NCBI RefSeq assembly: GCF_036322805.1
Contig: NZ_AP027272.1
Coordinates: forward strand, 3,410,001-3,474,000
Direction of reading: 5' to 3'
From: Planctobacterium marinum
GTDB lineage: Bacteria > Pseudomonadota > Gammaproteobacteria > Enterobacterales > Alteromonadaceae
Length of the DNA stretch: 64,000 nucleotides
Positions 9,482 to 19,360 of the stretch are shown here, piece by piece. Position 1 is the first letter of the stretch. Each line of letters begins with the position of its first letter. Position numbers and translations under genes: made by a program. The notes below the pieces were generated by a model. That model saw only the letters and a program-made list of their open reading frames with translations. It did not search any database and was not told where the DNA came from.

Positions 9482-10869
9482 GATGCTGTATCACTTATCC
9501 CCGTATCATTGCTGGAAATTGAATCCATTTCTTCGTTGAGCAGTTTTCTGAACCAGAGAAACGCCACAGTAGCCGTGAGGAAATTAGCTAATACGCCCAT
9601 CCAAAACATCCCCTTGAGTTCAAATAACAAACTGCCTAACCACGAGATCGGTACGAAGAATACGAACAATCTGATCACACTTAATAACAGTGCGCTCATC
9701 GGCTTGTGCATAGCGTTAAAAGAAGAATTGGTGAGAATGATAATCCCCTGTAAACCGTAGCCGATCGGCACAATCATCAAGAATAACTGAATGAGATTAA
9801 CGACTTCTTTTTCCTGAGCAAAAATTTGTGCAATAAACGGCGCTAAAAACCACATAACCAGGAAGACCGCGAACTGCCAAAACAGAACAAACTTGAGACA
9901 TATCACATAAGCGTCTTTTACCCGGTTGATCTTTGAGGCACCATAATTCTGACTTATAAATGGTGGTAAGGTCATAGACAAAGCTAGTATCATGATGCTG
10001 GCAATAGACTCAATGCGCCCCCCTACTCCCCAGGAAGCCACAGCAGCCGAGCCGTAACCTGCCACTATCGCTGTCATGACTCCGTTGGCTATAGGGGTCA
10101 ACATATTTGCTCCGGCAGCAGGTACGCCAATCTTTAAGATATTACGGCTGTATTCTCTCAGCTCTGAGAAACTCAGCATTCTTGGCATAATCAACTTGCG
10201 TTTAAAAGCCAATAAATGAATGATTTGTCCACTCCCTATTGCCCAAGCAATAAGCGTGGCCAAAGCAGCACCTTGAATCCCCATAGCGGGAATGGGACCC
10301 CATCCAAAAATCAGTATCGGATCGAGAATGGCATTGATGGCTCCGCCTAAGGCCATAATCATACTGGGTGTTTTGGTATCGCCATTGGCTCTGAGTACAG
10401 CATTGCCCACCATTGGTAACGACAAAAAGATTCCAGCACCGTACCAAACTAACATGTAATCTTTGATATAGGGCATTTCCGCTTCCGATGCCCCAAGCAG
10501 GGTAAAAATAGGCTCTATCGAGATAAACCCAATAATTGCCAGAACAGACGCCATAATGAAAGATAGTATTAACGCGCCAGTGCCGACCCCGTGGGCCGTG
10601 CTTTTATCGCCAGCGCCCATTAGACGAGCTATGGTGGCAGAAGTACCAATCCCCAAGCCAATGTTAAGACTAATAACGGTAAAGGTAACAGGAAAAGTAA
10701 AACTAATTGCAGCAAGCTGTTCAGTACCTAGCAAACTAACGAAAAAAGTATCCACTAGTCCAAATGTCATCAGTAAGATCATGCCGTAAACGACGGGTAT
10801 AGTCATCGTTTTCAGGGTTGAGTGGATATTCCCTTCTAATAAATTGGGGGCTCTTGAGGCATTGGACAC
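9478..10869 (-). CDS. MATE family efflux transporter
   Basis: 463 aa with 12 hydrophobic segments. The two homologous halves each begin with a pattern typical of MatE domains (first half: [21 protein letters not shown]; second half after about residue 235: [26 protein letters not shown]). Such carriers export cationic or metabolite substrates using a Na+ or H+ gradient; the substrate is not predictable. Lies upstream of uvrB with an ATGA overlap, so the two are probably one transcript. Confidence 0.93.
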   Translation of the reverse strand: MSNASRAPNLLEGNIHSTLKTMTIPVVYGMILLMTFGLVDTFFVSLLGTEQLAAISFTFPVTFTVISLNIGLGIGTSATIARLMGAGDKSTAHGVGTGALILSFIMASVLAIIGFISIEPIFTLLGASEAEMPYIKDYMLVWYGAGIFLSLPMVGNAVLRANGDTKTPSMIMALGGAINAILDPILIFGWGPIPAMGIQGAALATLIAWAIGSGQIIHLLAFKRKLIMPRMLSFSELREYSRNILKIGVPAAGANMLTPIANGVMTAIVAGYGSAAVASWGVGGRIESIASIMILALSMTLPPFISQNYGASKINRVKDAYVICLKFVLFWQFAVFLVMWFLAPFIAQIFAQEKEVVNLIQLFLMIVPIGYGLQGIIILTNSSFNAMHKPMSALLLSVIRLFVFFVPISWLGSLLFELKGMFWMGVLANFLTATVAFLWFRKLLNEEMDSISSNDTGISDTAS

Positions 10870-11906
10870 TATATGGCTACTCGTTATTTTGGTAATGGAA
10901 GTTTGGGGCTTAGTTTAGATGTCGAATATTGACCAGTTTAACGACCGTTATATTCTTTGCTCAGCCAGAATTGCGGGTTAGTTTACTTTATGGTGTCAGG
11001 ATAGGCTACGCCGTGTTCAGAATAGTTTGTAACTTTTTTTTGTCGACTTATCGGTTCACGGCTAATTAAAATGATGACAAGCCACCAGCCACCGCATCAA
11101 AAAATTGCACATTCCGGTTTAACCCAGTGTAATTGTCAAATAAATGTCATATAAATATCTATGTATTTGTTTCAACGAGGCGCTGTTGCAGTCTCCATAT
11201 CTTTGAAACCGCTTTCATCTTTTCTGATGCCTTAGCCATTTGCAAAACAAAATCAAGCAAAAAAAGTGTATTTTTTTGATTTTTTTTTATTGACTTAACA
11301 AATAACACACAAGCTAAAAAACGCTGCTCAAAAATAGACCAGAGCCGGAGTTACAATTCTTAACAAAACCTTAAGTCATTGTTTTAAATAAACTTAAACA
11401 CTTATTTTGGATTTTTTAAGATAACAACTTGACACGGTACATTGGGGCCTGCGTGCATGTGTTCTAATTTAATTCACATAGTTATCCACAGATTTAGTGG
11501 ATAACTGTGGATTTCCCAATAAACACGTGATGCTGAAGGTTTTAAGGTAAAAAAAAGGTAAGTTAACACTAACGTTAAGCGGCGCTGAACGTCGTTAACA
11601 AATTGTTAATTACTGTATGAAAAAGCAGTACTTGTATAATTTAATAGATCTTTTTTTCATAAATTTGTCATTTTTATAATCGTATTTTGTGGGATACGTT
11701 TAACCCACAATTTATAAGTGACAAAAAACAGTCATCTGCCAACTGTTATATGAATGACTTTTCATTTTGGTTTTCATTCCCAGTAATGAACAACAGAACT
11801 TTTCGACGATGCATTCTGAATTCACATTAATACGCAGATTAAACCCGATGACAGCACCTTCTTAGGCGAATAAATCAGCGATTGAAAAAATAATTTTGTA
11901 ATAATA
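10870..11906. other. Gene-less AT-rich interval
   Basis: About 1 kb between the MATE gene and the tRNA-Asn promoter without a credible ORF on either strand (longest readable frames are under 30 codons). It is rich in A/T tracts (for example around 11260-11295 and 11640-11680) and contains the DnaA-box inverted repeat listed separately. I see no rRNA, tRNA or known ncRNA in it. Confidence 0.6.
11481..11514. promoter_or_regulatory. DnaA-box cluster (inverted repeat)
   Basis: A perfect consensus DnaA box TTATCCACA at 11482-11490 is mirrored by TGGATAA at 11498-11504 (8 of 9 as TTATCCACT on the other strand), making a 9-bp inverted repeat GTTATCCAC/GTGGATAAC with a 7-nt spacer. A third partial box (TGTGGATTT) follows at 11506. 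Binding by DnaA is an inference from the consensus; no replication genes are nearby. Confidence 0.5.
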
Positions 11907-11935
11907 TTGACACCTCCCGGTCAGCTCTTTATTAT
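11907..11935 (+). promoter_or_regulatory. Sigma70 promoter of the tRNA-Asn pair
   Basis: TTGACA at 11907-11912, exactly 17 bp spacing, then TATTAT at 11930-11935, followed by a GC-rich discriminator (cgcgtcc). This is close to the ideal sigma70 layout, and a GC-rich discriminator is typical of stringently controlled stable-RNA promoters. It lies about 75 bp before the first tRNA. Confidence 0.8.
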
Positions 11936-12012
11936 TCGCGTCCGTTGTGACGAGGCGGGTTGTGATGCCCTCAAACTCAAGCTTCATTAGCAACGTAGAA
12001 ATTAAGTTACGT

Positions 12013-12089
12013 TCCCCCTTAGCTCAGTTGGTTAGAGCGACGGACTGTTAATCCGCAGGTCCCCCGTTCGAGTCGGGGAGGGGGAGCCA
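12013..12089 (+). tRNA. tRNA-Asn (GTT), copy 1
   Basis: 77 nt including an encoded CCA. Acceptor stem TCCCCCT/AGGGGGA, D-arm beginning GCTCAGTTGGTTAGAGC, anticodon loop CTGTTAA with GTT, and T-arm with TTCGAGT all pair correctly. Confidence 0.97.
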
Positions 12090-12117
12090 CTTAATTTGCC
12101 ATAAAATGTCTATCTGT

Positions 12118-12194
12118 TCCCCCTTAGCTCAGTTGGTTAGAGCGACGGACTGTTAATCCGCAGGTCCCCCGTTCGAGTCGGGGAGGGGGAGCCA
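12118..12194 (+). tRNA. tRNA-Asn (GTT), copy 2
   Basis: Identical in sequence to copy 1, starting 105 bp downstream of it with a 28-nt unrelated spacer. Presumably processed from the same precursor. CCA is encoded. Confidence 0.97.
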
Positions 12195-12346
12195 CTCTCT
12201 TACTTCTTCGCGTTTTTCTTCAAAAACTTACAATCTCACTATAAAACAGTAATAACCCTATGTTTCATAAGTTGTTTATCTGCTCATAAAACTGGATAAT
12301 AGACGCCGTTTTTCACCATTCACTCTTTAATCTTTAAAAAGCGCTC

Positions 12347-12931
12347 ATGACTGAATTTCTGCTGCTGCTCTTAAGCACGGTACTAGTGAACAATTTCGTC
12401 CTCGTACAGTTTCTCGGTTTATGCCCCTTTATGGGCGTATCCAGTAAGCTGGAGACGGCTATTGGTATGTCAATGGCGACGACTTTTGTATTAACGCTCG
12501 CTTCAGTTTGCAGCTACCTGGTAGAACAATACGTCCTGTTTCCATTAGGGCTGACTTACCTGCGCACCCTCAGTTTTATATTAGTGATTGCGGTTGTGGT
12601 GCAATTTACCGAAATGGTGGTCAATAAAACCAGCCCTACCCTATATCGCTTGCTGGGTATCTTCTTACCTCTCATTACCACCAACTGCGCGGTATTGGGT
12701 GTCGCTTTGTTAAATATTAAAGAGCAACACAGTTTTGTTGAGTCCGTATTGTATGGCTTTGGTGCCGCTATCGGCTTCTCTGTAGTGTTGGTGTTGTTTT
12801 CTGCCATGCGAGAACGCCTTGCCGCCGCTGACGTTCCGGTGCCCTTTAAAGGTGCCGCTATTGCGATGGTAACAGCGGGTTTAATGTCACTGGCCTTTAT
12901 GGGTTTCTCTGGATTGGTTAAGTTTTCTTAG
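12347..12931 (+). CDS. rnfA: Electron transport complex subunit RnfA (RsxA)
   Basis: 194 aa, six hydrophobic segments. Membrane subunit of the Rnf complex, which couples electron flow between ferredoxin and NAD(H) to Na+/H+ transport; the enteric version (Rsx) also keeps SoxR reduced. Seen: [19 protein letters not shown] and [15 protein letters not shown], the paired Cys-containing motifs of RnfA/RnfE that hold an intramembrane Fe-S centre. First gene of the operon; rnfB starts 9 bp after its stop. Confidence 0.97.
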   Translation: MTEFLLLLLSTVLVNNFVLVQFLGLCPFMGVSSKLETAIGMSMATTFVLTLASVCSYLVEQYVLFPLGLTYLRTLSFILVIAVVVQFTEMVVNKTSPTLYRLLGIFLPLITTNCAVLGVALLNIKEQHSFVESVLYGFGAAIGFSVVLVLFSAMRERLAAADVPVPFKGAAIAMVTAGLMSLAFMGFSGLVKFS

Positions 12932-12940
12932 GGAGTCGGT

Positions 12941-13483
12941 TTGAGTTTTATTGCGATTACACTACTGGCATTACTTTTTGGCGCATTACTTGGCTATGCC
13001 GCTATACGTTTTCGTGTTGAGAGCGATCCATTAGTTGATCAGATTGACGAGATATTGCCGCAGACGCAGTGTGGCCAGTGCGGTTATCCCGGCTGTAAGC
13101 CCTATGCCGAGGCAATCGCCAATGGTGACGACATCAATAAATGCCCTCCCGGCGGCGAAACCACCATTAAAAAACTCGCAGAGTTAATGGGCGTTGAGGC
13201 TAAACCGCTGGACGCAGCCCACGGCGAAGAAGACGTTAAAAAAGTCGCTTACATTCGCGAGGACGAGTGCATCGGCTGTACTAAGTGCATTCAGGCCTGC
13301 CCTGTAGATGCCATTGTCGGTGCAACGCGCCAGATGCATACCGTAATCGTTGATGAGTGCACCGGTTGTGATCTCTGTGTCGCCCCCTGCCCTGTAGATT
13401 GCATTGATATGGTGCCTGTCAAAGAAACCGAAAAGAACTGGCGCTGGCAACTTAACGCCATCCCGATTAAAGAAGTAAAATAG
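12941..13483 (+). CDS. rnfB: Electron transport complex subunit RnfB
   Basis: 180 aa from a TTG start (ttgagttttatt) 9 bp after rnfA. An N-terminal membrane anchor is followed by the Fe-S domain with [16 protein letters not shown], then two 4Fe-4S ferredoxin motifs ([12 protein letters not shown] and [12 protein letters not shown]). Passes electrons to the other Rnf subunits on the cytoplasmic side. Length is typical. Confidence 0.97.
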   Translation: MSFIAITLLALLFGALLGYAAIRFRVESDPLVDQIDEILPQTQCGQCGYPGCKPYAEAIANGDDINKCPPGGETTIKKLAELMGVEAKPLDAAHGEEDVKKVAYIREDECIGCTKCIQACPVDAIVGATRQMHTVIVDECTGCDLCVAPCPVDCIDMVPVKETEKNWRWQLNAIPIKEVK

Positions 13484-13493
13484 GGATAATGCC

Positions 13494-15608
13494 ATGCTGA
13501 CAGACATCATCGCTAAAATAAAAAAAGGCCAATTTTGGCAGTTCCCTGGCGGCGTTAATCCGCCCGGTAAAAAATCCTTATCTAATGAGCAAGAGATTGA
13601 GCGCCTTCCTCTGGCAGATAAGCTCTACATACCGGTAAAACAGCATGTTGGTGTTGCCGGTCGAGTCTCAGTTGAAATTAATCAGCGGGTGTTAAAAGGC
13701 CAGCAATTAACTCATAGTATGAACCCCTTCGCGGTGCCAGTTCATGCCCCCACTTCCGGCACTATTGTTTCGGTAGAGGACCACGTATCCAACTCCCCTT
13801 CCGGTATTGAAGAAAAAACTATTGTGTTACAGCCCGATGGTCAAGAAGAGTGGATCGATCTCAAGCCCCTTTCCGATTATCAATCGTTGCCTCGCGTTTC
13901 GCTCGTAGAAGAAATTTGCAGTGCTGGCATCGCCGGAATGGGTGGCGCCGGCTTTCCGGCTCATATCAAGTTGTCTTCGGGTAAAAACATCGAGTTTCTG
14001 ATCATCAATGGTGTCGAATGCGAACCTTACATTACCTCTGATGATCGACTGATGCGTGAACACGCTTGGCAAATCCGCCAAGGCATCGATGTGCTGTGCC
14101 ATATTCTCAAGCCACAGCAAGTGCTTATCGCCATCGAAGACAACAAACCTGAAGCCTTTGCAGCGATGGAAATTGCCTTTCAGGACAACAGTAACTATTT
14201 GCTTTGCGCGGTAGAAACCAAATATCCCGCTGGCGGCGAAAAGCAGCTTATTCAGGTGCTTACCGGTAAAGAAGTGCCATCAAGAGGCTTACCGGTAGAC
14301 ATTGGCATTATTATGCACAATGTCGGTACCTGCTTTGCAATTGCGGATGCAGTATTCAGTGGTAAACCCCTGATAGAAAGAGTAGTAACCCTGACTGGAG
14401 AAGCGATTGAGCGCCCACAAAACGCCTGGTTGCCAATCGGCACACCAGTGGGGCATGCCATTGAGCAAGCCAGTTATATAAGCGAGAAGCAGGCGCAAAG
14501 GCGCATCATTATGGGTGGCCCTATGATGGGTTATACCTTGCATTCGGATCTGGTGCCGGTGGTAAAAACCACTAACTGTTTATTAGTTCCCGCCGACACT
14601 GAAATGCCCACACCGGGAGAGGAGCTGCCCTGCATTCGCTGTGGAGCCTGTGCCGATGCGTGTCCAGCTGGTTTATTGCCACAACAATTGCACTGGCACG
14701 CACAAAGTAAAGAATTCGACAAAGCCAAAGAGCTCAACTTGTTTGACTGTATAGAATGTGGAGCCTGTGCTTTTGTCTGTCCCAGCAATATTCCGCTGGT
14801 ACATTCTTATCGAAGTGCCAAAGCAGAAATTCGCATCCAGGAAGACGAGGCACTGAAAGCGTCCAAAGCCAAAGAGCGCTTTGAAGCCCGGAATGCCCGC
14901 TTAGAAAAAGAAAAACAAGAACGAGAAGAAAAAGCCCGTCAAAGTGCAGCAGCCCGTGCTGAGCGGCAGAAAAAGAAAGAAAATCAACCCGACAAGCCCG
15001 AAGCCGGCACTGCGAATGATCGCGTCGCTGCTGCGCTGGCTCGTGCCAAGGCTAAAAAAGCGCAACAACAAACTGAAACGGCTTCGCAGCAAAACGAAGC
15101 AGCGGATGTACAAAGCAGCCTTACGCCATCGGATCAGCAAGACAGAGTTGCGGCAGCTATCGCCAGAGCAAAAGCCAAAAAAGCGCAACAAGCCCAGGCC
15201 ACAAACGCTGAAGATGAACAGCCAAGCACCTCGCAAACCGATGCAGTAAAAGACACAGCCGACGCTCGCAGCCCTGAGCCCAAAGACGTCACTGAGCCCA
15301 AAGACGGCGCTGAAGTGAATCCGGAAGAGGATAAAAAAGCCCGAGTTGCAGCCGCGATAGCACGAGCCAAAGCGAAAAAACTGCAAAACAGTGCTGCAAG
15401 CAGTACTCCATCTTCAGCATCTGATAAAGCAGAAGAGCAACAACCAGAACTTGTACTGGAAGAGCCCGGTTCAGACAACACTGCTTCGGATGAAACAGTA
15501 AAAGCAGAAATCTCCAAACAGGATAAAATTGCCGCGGCTATCGCCAGGGCTAAAGCCAAAAAAGCTGCCAGAGCCCAATCTGACAATAACACCGATGACG
15601 AGAACTAA
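13494..15608 (+). CDS. rnfC: Electron transport complex subunit RnfC with repeat-rich tail
   Basis: 704 aa. The N-terminal half carries the NADH/FMN-binding part (GMGGAGFPAHIK near residue 145) and two 4Fe-4S motifs (CIRCGACADACP about residue 378, CIECGACAFVCP about 417). From about residue 450 the protein becomes a charged coiled region containing four copies of a motif of the form (R/K)(V/I)AAA(I/L)ARAKAKK separated by variable acidic linkers. Such tails are known in gammaproteobacterial RnfC/RsxC and vary in copy number; their role is unknown. Confidence 0.97.
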   Translation: MLTDIIAKIKKGQFWQFPGGVNPPGKKSLSNEQEIERLPLADKLYIPVKQHVGVAGRVSVEINQRVLKGQQLTHSMNPFAVPVHAPTSGTIVSVEDHVSNSPSGIEEKTIVLQPDGQEEWIDLKPLSDYQSLPRVSLVEEICSAGIAGMGGAGFPAHIKLSSGKNIEFLIINGVECEPYITSDDRLMREHAWQIRQGIDVLCHILKPQQVLIAIEDNKPEAFAAMEIAFQDNSNYLLCAVETKYPAGGEKQLIQVLTGKEVPSRGLPVDIGIIMHNVGTCFAIADAVFSGKPLIERVVTLTGEAIERPQNAWLPIGTPVGHAIEQASYISEKQAQRRIIMGGPMMGYTLHSDLVPVVKTTNCLLVPADTEMPTPGEELPCIRCGACADACPAGLLPQQLHWHAQSKEFDKAKELNLFDCIECGACAFVCPSNIPLVHSYRSAKAEIRIQEDEALKASKAKERFEARNARLEKEKQEREEKARQSAAARAERQKKKENQPDKPEAGTANDRVAAALARAKAKKAQQQTETASQQNEAADVQSSLTPSDQQDRVAAAIARAKAKKAQQAQATNAEDEQPSTSQTDAVKDTADARSPEPKDVTEPKDGAEVNPEEDKKARVAAAIARAKAKKLQNSAASSTPSSASDKAEEQQPELVLEEPGSDNTASDETVKAEISKQDKIAAAIARAKAKKAARAQSDNNTDDEN

Positions 15609-15614
15609 CCCGTT

Positions 15615-16721
15615 ATGAAATTATTCCTTGCCAGTTCTCCACATTTACGCCAGAAACGCAGCACCCAGGAAATCATGCAGCTGGTTATGCTGTTTGCGGT
15701 ACCGGGTATCGCGGTGCAAACCTGGTTCTTTGGCTTTGGTACCTTAATCAATATTCTTATCGCCTGTCTTGTGGCCGTTGTTACCGAAGTGCTCATACTT
15801 GAGCTGCGCAAAAAGAATTTTGAACTGGCCGTTAAAGACTCCAGTGCCCTTGTCACAGCACTGCTTCTTGGTATATCCATTCCGCCATTCGCACCCTGGT
15901 GGATGACAGCCATTGGCGCTTTTTTTGCGATTGCTATCGCCAAACAGTTATACGGTGGTTTGGGTTTTAATCTGTTTAACCCGGCAATGACAGCTTATGT
16001 GGTGTTGTTGATCTCCTTTCCGGTACAGATGACTGCCTGGGCTCCGGTGATGGAACTGTCGCAGATAAGTCATAACCTGATGGATGCGCTATCCATCACC
16101 TTTACCGGCTATACCACGGAAGGCTACAGCGTCTTGCAACTGAGAACCAACATTGATGGCTTTACCATGGCCACCCCGCTGGATGAAATTAAAAATCAGC
16201 TGAACAAGGGCCTCACTGTGCCAGAAATTACCAGCTCTGCCCTTTTTATCGACGCAGGTAACATTGCGGCGGGTTTCGGCAAAGGCTGGTTCTGGATCAA
16301 TATCGCCTTTTTACTGGGCGGCTTTTTATTGTTGCAATTTAATCTGATCAACTGGCATCTCCCGGTAGGCATGTTGGCAGGTTTGGGGCTCCCTGCACTA
16401 CTGGCATGGCTTGTTTCGCCTGATACCAACGTATCACCGCTGCTGCATTTATTCAGCGGGGGGACTATGTTAGGTGCATTTTTTATCATCACCGATCCGG
16501 TCACAGCCGCCACCAGTAACAAAGGACGAATAATCTTTGGTTTTGGGGTTGGGCTGTGGGTTTACATCATTCGCACTTGGGGTGGCTATCCAGATGCCAT
16601 CGCTTTCTCGGTATTGCTAATGAACATGTGTGTTCCGGTCATAGACTATTACACACGCCCAAGAACCTATGGCCACAACCAGCAATCAAGTGCTCAGCGC
16701 AAGAGCGGGAGTAATAAATGA
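15615..16721 (+). CDS. rnfD: Electron transport complex subunit RnfD
   Basis: 368 aa, multi-pass membrane protein. The segment GFTMATPLDEIK contains the threonine expected to carry covalent FMN by phosphoester linkage. FNPAMTAYVVLL and the C-terminal ITDPVTAATSNKGR are characteristic. Starts 6 bp after rnfC and overlaps the start of rnfG by 4 bp. Confidence 0.97.
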   Translation: MKLFLASSPHLRQKRSTQEIMQLVMLFAVPGIAVQTWFFGFGTLINILIACLVAVVTEVLILELRKKNFELAVKDSSALVTALLLGISIPPFAPWWMTAIGAFFAIAIAKQLYGGLGFNLFNPAMTAYVVLLISFPVQMTAWAPVMELSQISHNLMDALSITFTGYTTEGYSVLQLRTNIDGFTMATPLDEIKNQLNKGLTVPEITSSALFIDAGNIAAGFGKGWFWINIAFLLGGFLLLQFNLINWHLPVGMLAGLGLPALLAWLVSPDTNVSPLLHLFSGGTMLGAFFIITDPVTAATSNKGRIIFGFGVGLWVYIIRTWGGYPDAIAFSVLLMNMCVPVIDYYTRPRTYGHNQQSSAQRKSGSNK

Positions 16722-17356
16722 TTAAGGGTATTTCCAGAAATGGGGCGATTCTGGGTGGTTTTACGCTTGCTACCACCATGCTAATTGCCATCACTCATTG
16801 GGTTACTTCGCCGGTTATTGCCAAACAAGTGCAAAGCAAAGCGCTGCAAACCATCACCGAGGTCTTTCCAGCAAACTATTGGGACAACGCCATTGCTCAA
16901 AACTGCACAGTGCTTAACTCTCCCGCTGGCGATGAATACAAAATCTATCGCAGCTTTCTCAATCAACAACCCTCAGGTTTAGTGATAGAAGCCGTTACTA
17001 AACAAGGCTATGGTGGCAATATCAAATATCTGGTTTCTGTGATCGATAACAGTAAAATCGGTGGTGTGAGGGTACTGGAGCACAAGGAAACGCCGGGATT
17101 AGGAGATAAAATTGAACTGCGCATCAGTGATTGGATCCACGCCTTCGATAACCAGGCCACAGCTGCCGTTAGCCGCCCTGATTGGGCAGTGAAAAAAGAT
17201 GGCGGTCGTTTCGATCAGTTTACCGGTGCCACTATCACCCCTCGTGCCCTTGTCAACGGTGTAAAAGACACAGTCACTTTCGTACAGGAAAACTACCAGG
17301 CGATATTTGATTTGCCAAACCAATGCAACGCCGCAAAGGACACCGCCAATGACTGA
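16718..17356 (+). CDS. rnfG: Electron transport complex subunit RnfG
   Basis: 212 aa. One N-terminal transmembrane helix, then a periplasmic FMN-binding domain with the flavinylation motif FTGATITP (covalent FMN on the second Thr). Overlaps rnfD by 4 bp and rnfE by 8 bp. Confidence 0.96.
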   Translation: MIKGISRNGAILGGFTLATTMLIAITHWVTSPVIAKQVQSKALQTITEVFPANYWDNAIAQNCTVLNSPAGDEYKIYRSFLNQQPSGLVIEAVTKQGYGGNIKYLVSVIDNSKIGGVRVLEHKETPGLGDKIELRISDWIHAFDNQATAAVSRPDWAVKKDGGRFDQFTGATITPRALVNGVKDTVTFVQENYQAIFDLPNQCNAAKDTAND

Positions 17357-18047
17357 ATATCAACAACTGACCTGGCAAGGTTTGTGGAAGAATAATGCCG
17401 CATTAGTGCAATTATTGGGATTGTGCCCGTTACTTGCCGTAACCAGCTCGGTGGTGAACGCCCTTGGCTTAGGTATTGCCACTACCTTGGTATTGATCGG
17501 CTCCAACTGCACTGTATCTTTGGTGCGAAACCTGGTTCCTAATGAAATTCGAATTCCAGTGTTTGTGTTAGTTATTGCCACCTTTGTGACAATCGTTGAA
17601 TTGTTGATGCAGGCCTATACCTATAGCCTCTATCAAGCATTAGGGATATTCATTCCATTAATCGTAACCAACTGCGCCATTATCGGCCGTGCGGAAGCCT
17701 ACGCGTCAAAAAATCCGCTGAAACAATCCGCCTACGACGGTTTCATTATGGGTATGGGCTTTTTAATCGTGTTGGTGCTATTAGGTGCCATGCGTGAATT
17801 ATTAGGAAATGGTACCCTGTTTGACGGCATGCATTTATTGCTGGGTGAATGGGCGCGCAGTCTGAAGTTAGAGATCTTCACCACAGACAGTCCATTCCTG
17901 TTAGCGATTTTACCGCCCGGTGCATTTTTGGGTATGGGACTGTTAATCGCGCTGAAAAACCTGCTCAATGATCGCGTTGAAAATGCAGTGGAAGGCCCGC
18001 AGACGCAAAAAGAAGTAACCCGTGCCCGAGTCACCAGCGACGCCTGA
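17349..18047 (+). CDS. rnfE: Electron transport complex subunit RnfE
   Basis: 232 aa from the ATG at 17349, inside the last codons of rnfG (8-bp overlap). Paralogue of RnfA with matching motifs [10 protein letters not shown] and [18 protein letters not shown] and six membrane segments. Completes the ABCDGE order seen in most proteobacteria. Confidence 0.96.
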   Translation: MTEYQQLTWQGLWKNNAALVQLLGLCPLLAVTSSVVNALGLGIATTLVLIGSNCTVSLVRNLVPNEIRIPVFVLVIATFVTIVELLMQAYTYSLYQALGIFIPLIVTNCAIIGRAEAYASKNPLKQSAYDGFIMGMGFLIVLVLLGAMRELLGNGTLFDGMHLLLGEWARSLKLEIFTTDSPFLLAILPPGAFLGMGLLIALKNLLNDRVENAVEGPQTQKEVTRARVTSDA

Positions 18048-18076
18048 TTAACTCTCTCAAATTGAAGATATAAAGC

Positions 18077-18757
18077 ATGACCCCAAGCCTGTCAAAACAA
18101 GAAAAAGTAAAGGCCATTGTTGCCATCCTTGATGAGCTCTATCCAGAAGTGCCGATTCCATTGGATCACAAAGATCCTTACACCCTGTTGGTGGCCGTAT
18201 TGTTGTCGGCACAATGCACGGATGAAAGAGCCAATCAAATCACGCCAAAACTTTTTGCCAGAGCTGATAACCCATACGACATGGTGATGCTTAGCATTGA
18301 TGAAATTAAAGAGATCATCAAACCCTGCGGCCTGTCCCCCATGAAATCCAAAGGCATCTGGCACCTGTCAGATATGATCATCAAACAACACAACGGCCAA
18401 GTTCCAGCAGACTTCAAAGCCCTGGAAGCCATGCCCGGTGTGGGACATAAAACGGCTTCAGTGGTGATGGCGCAAGCTTTTGGCATCCCCGCTTTTCCGG
18501 TCGACACTCACATCCATCGCTTGATGTATCGCTGGGGTTTATCAAATGGTAAGAGTGTTGAGCAAACCGAGCGCGATGCCAAACGATTGTTCCCGAAAGA
18601 AAAATGGAATGACCTGCACCTGCAGATTATCTATTACGGACGGGAATACTGTCCGGCCCGAGGATTCTCGTTGGACAAGTGCATCATCACCCGCCAATAC
18701 GGGCGCAAAAGCTTTATCAATGAAGTATTGAAAGCGCAAAGTAAGAAGAAAAAGTAG
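18077..18757 (+). CDS. nth: Endonuclease III-type DNA glycosylase, incomplete Fe-S site
   Basis: 226 aa. Base-excision repair glycosylase/AP lyase for oxidised pyrimidines. The helix-hairpin-helix (MPGVGHKTASVV) keeps the catalytic Lys, and FPVDTHIHR keeps the catalytic Asp. The C-terminal cluster loop, normally C-x6-C-x2-C-x5-C, reads YCPARGFSLDKCIITRQY: ligands 1 and 3 are Cys, while positions 2 and 4 are Leu and Tyr. A canonical 4Fe-4S cluster is therefore unlikely. Placement 29 bp after rnfE is as in enteric bacteria. Confidence 0.92.
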   Translation: MTPSLSKQEKVKAIVAILDELYPEVPIPLDHKDPYTLLVAVLLSAQCTDERANQITPKLFARADNPYDMVMLSIDEIKEIIKPCGLSPMKSKGIWHLSDMIIKQHNGQVPADFKALEAMPGVGHKTASVVMAQAFGIPAFPVDTHIHRLMYRWGLSNGKSVEQTERDAKRLFPKEKWNDLHLQIIYYGREYCPARGFSLDKCIITRQYGRKSFINEVLKAQSKKKK

Positions 18758-18815
18758 TCATCCAGACTTTAGCCATACCTCACGTTTTGGTAGGCACATA
18801 TGGCAATTGCAGCGA

Positions 18816-18998
18816 TTATTTCTCCAGCTGAGCAAGATTTACCAGCCAACTGACAAACCTGCGACTTTGCAGGTTATTGCTAAAACGCAGTTTTTGTTGA
18901 CGGGCTTGGTCAGTGAATACCACATTACATTTGTTGATGGATATCGATGCAATAGGTAAAGCGGCACGATAATGGTGCCCTTCAAAATAGTATGACAT
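18816..18998 (-). CDS. Small protein of unknown function
   Basis: 60 aa. The main support is a good Shine-Dalgarno (aaggaag) 7 nt before the ATG at 18998 and isolation from other genes. The product is basic with a Trp-containing C-terminus and no clear membrane segment. Not recognised; could be a spurious ORF. Confidence 0.5.
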   Translation of the reverse strand: MSYYFEGHHYRAALPIASISINKCNVVFTDQARQQKLRFSNNLQSRRFVSWLVNLAQLEK

Positions 18999-19101
18999 TA
19001 AATAACTTCCTTGAATTATGAGAGGAGTTTCCCTGATACACTATTGTGTTTTGAAAACAGGTCTAAGAATTGAAAATAAATTGGAATCTTTGCGGGGGAT
19101 C

Positions 19102-19126
19102 AAAAGGCCGAGAAGAAAATTCGGCC
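19102..19126 (-). terminator. Intrinsic terminator of the cold-shock gene
   Basis: On the minus strand, GGCCGA and TCGGCC form a stem around a short loop, followed by TTTTG. It lies 22 bp past the stop of the csp gene. Confidence 0.7.
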
Positions 19127-19147
19127 CTTAATATCGAGTGGTATCGT

Positions 19148-19360
19148 TTAGCCTACAACAACGTTGCTGGCTTGAGGGCCTTTCTGACCTTGCTCAACGT
19201 TAAATGTAACGCTTTGGCCTTCAACCAAGGTTTTGAAGCCTTCAGATGCAATCGAACGAAAATGAACAAAAACGTCTTTACCGCCGTCACTTGGAGATAA
19301 AAAACCAAAACCTTTGTCTTCGTTAAACCACTTAACCGTACCTGATACTGAATTTGACAT
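19148..19360 (-). CDS. CspA-family cold-shock protein
   Basis: 70 aa single cold-shock domain, an RNA/ssDNA-binding OB fold acting as an RNA chaperone. Both RNA-binding motifs are intact: KGFGFL (RNP1) and VFVHF (RNP2), with the conserved WFN start. An SD (aaagg) precedes the ATG. Confidence 0.97.
   Translation of the reverse strand: MSNSVSGTVKWFNEDKGFGFLSPSDGGKDVFVHFRSIASEGFKTLVEGQSVTFNVEQGQKGPQASNVVVG

Noticed and set aside
10870-12012. Possible chromosomal replication origin
   Set aside because: Only two to three DnaA boxes and few GATC sites are seen, and dnaA, mnmG or rpmH are not near.
14901-15592. ORFs of 161 and 152 aa on the minus strand within rnfC
   Set aside because: They are open only because of the repetitive Ala/Lys-rich codons of the RnfC tail; the translations are low-complexity Phe/Leu/Ser or Ala/Ser.
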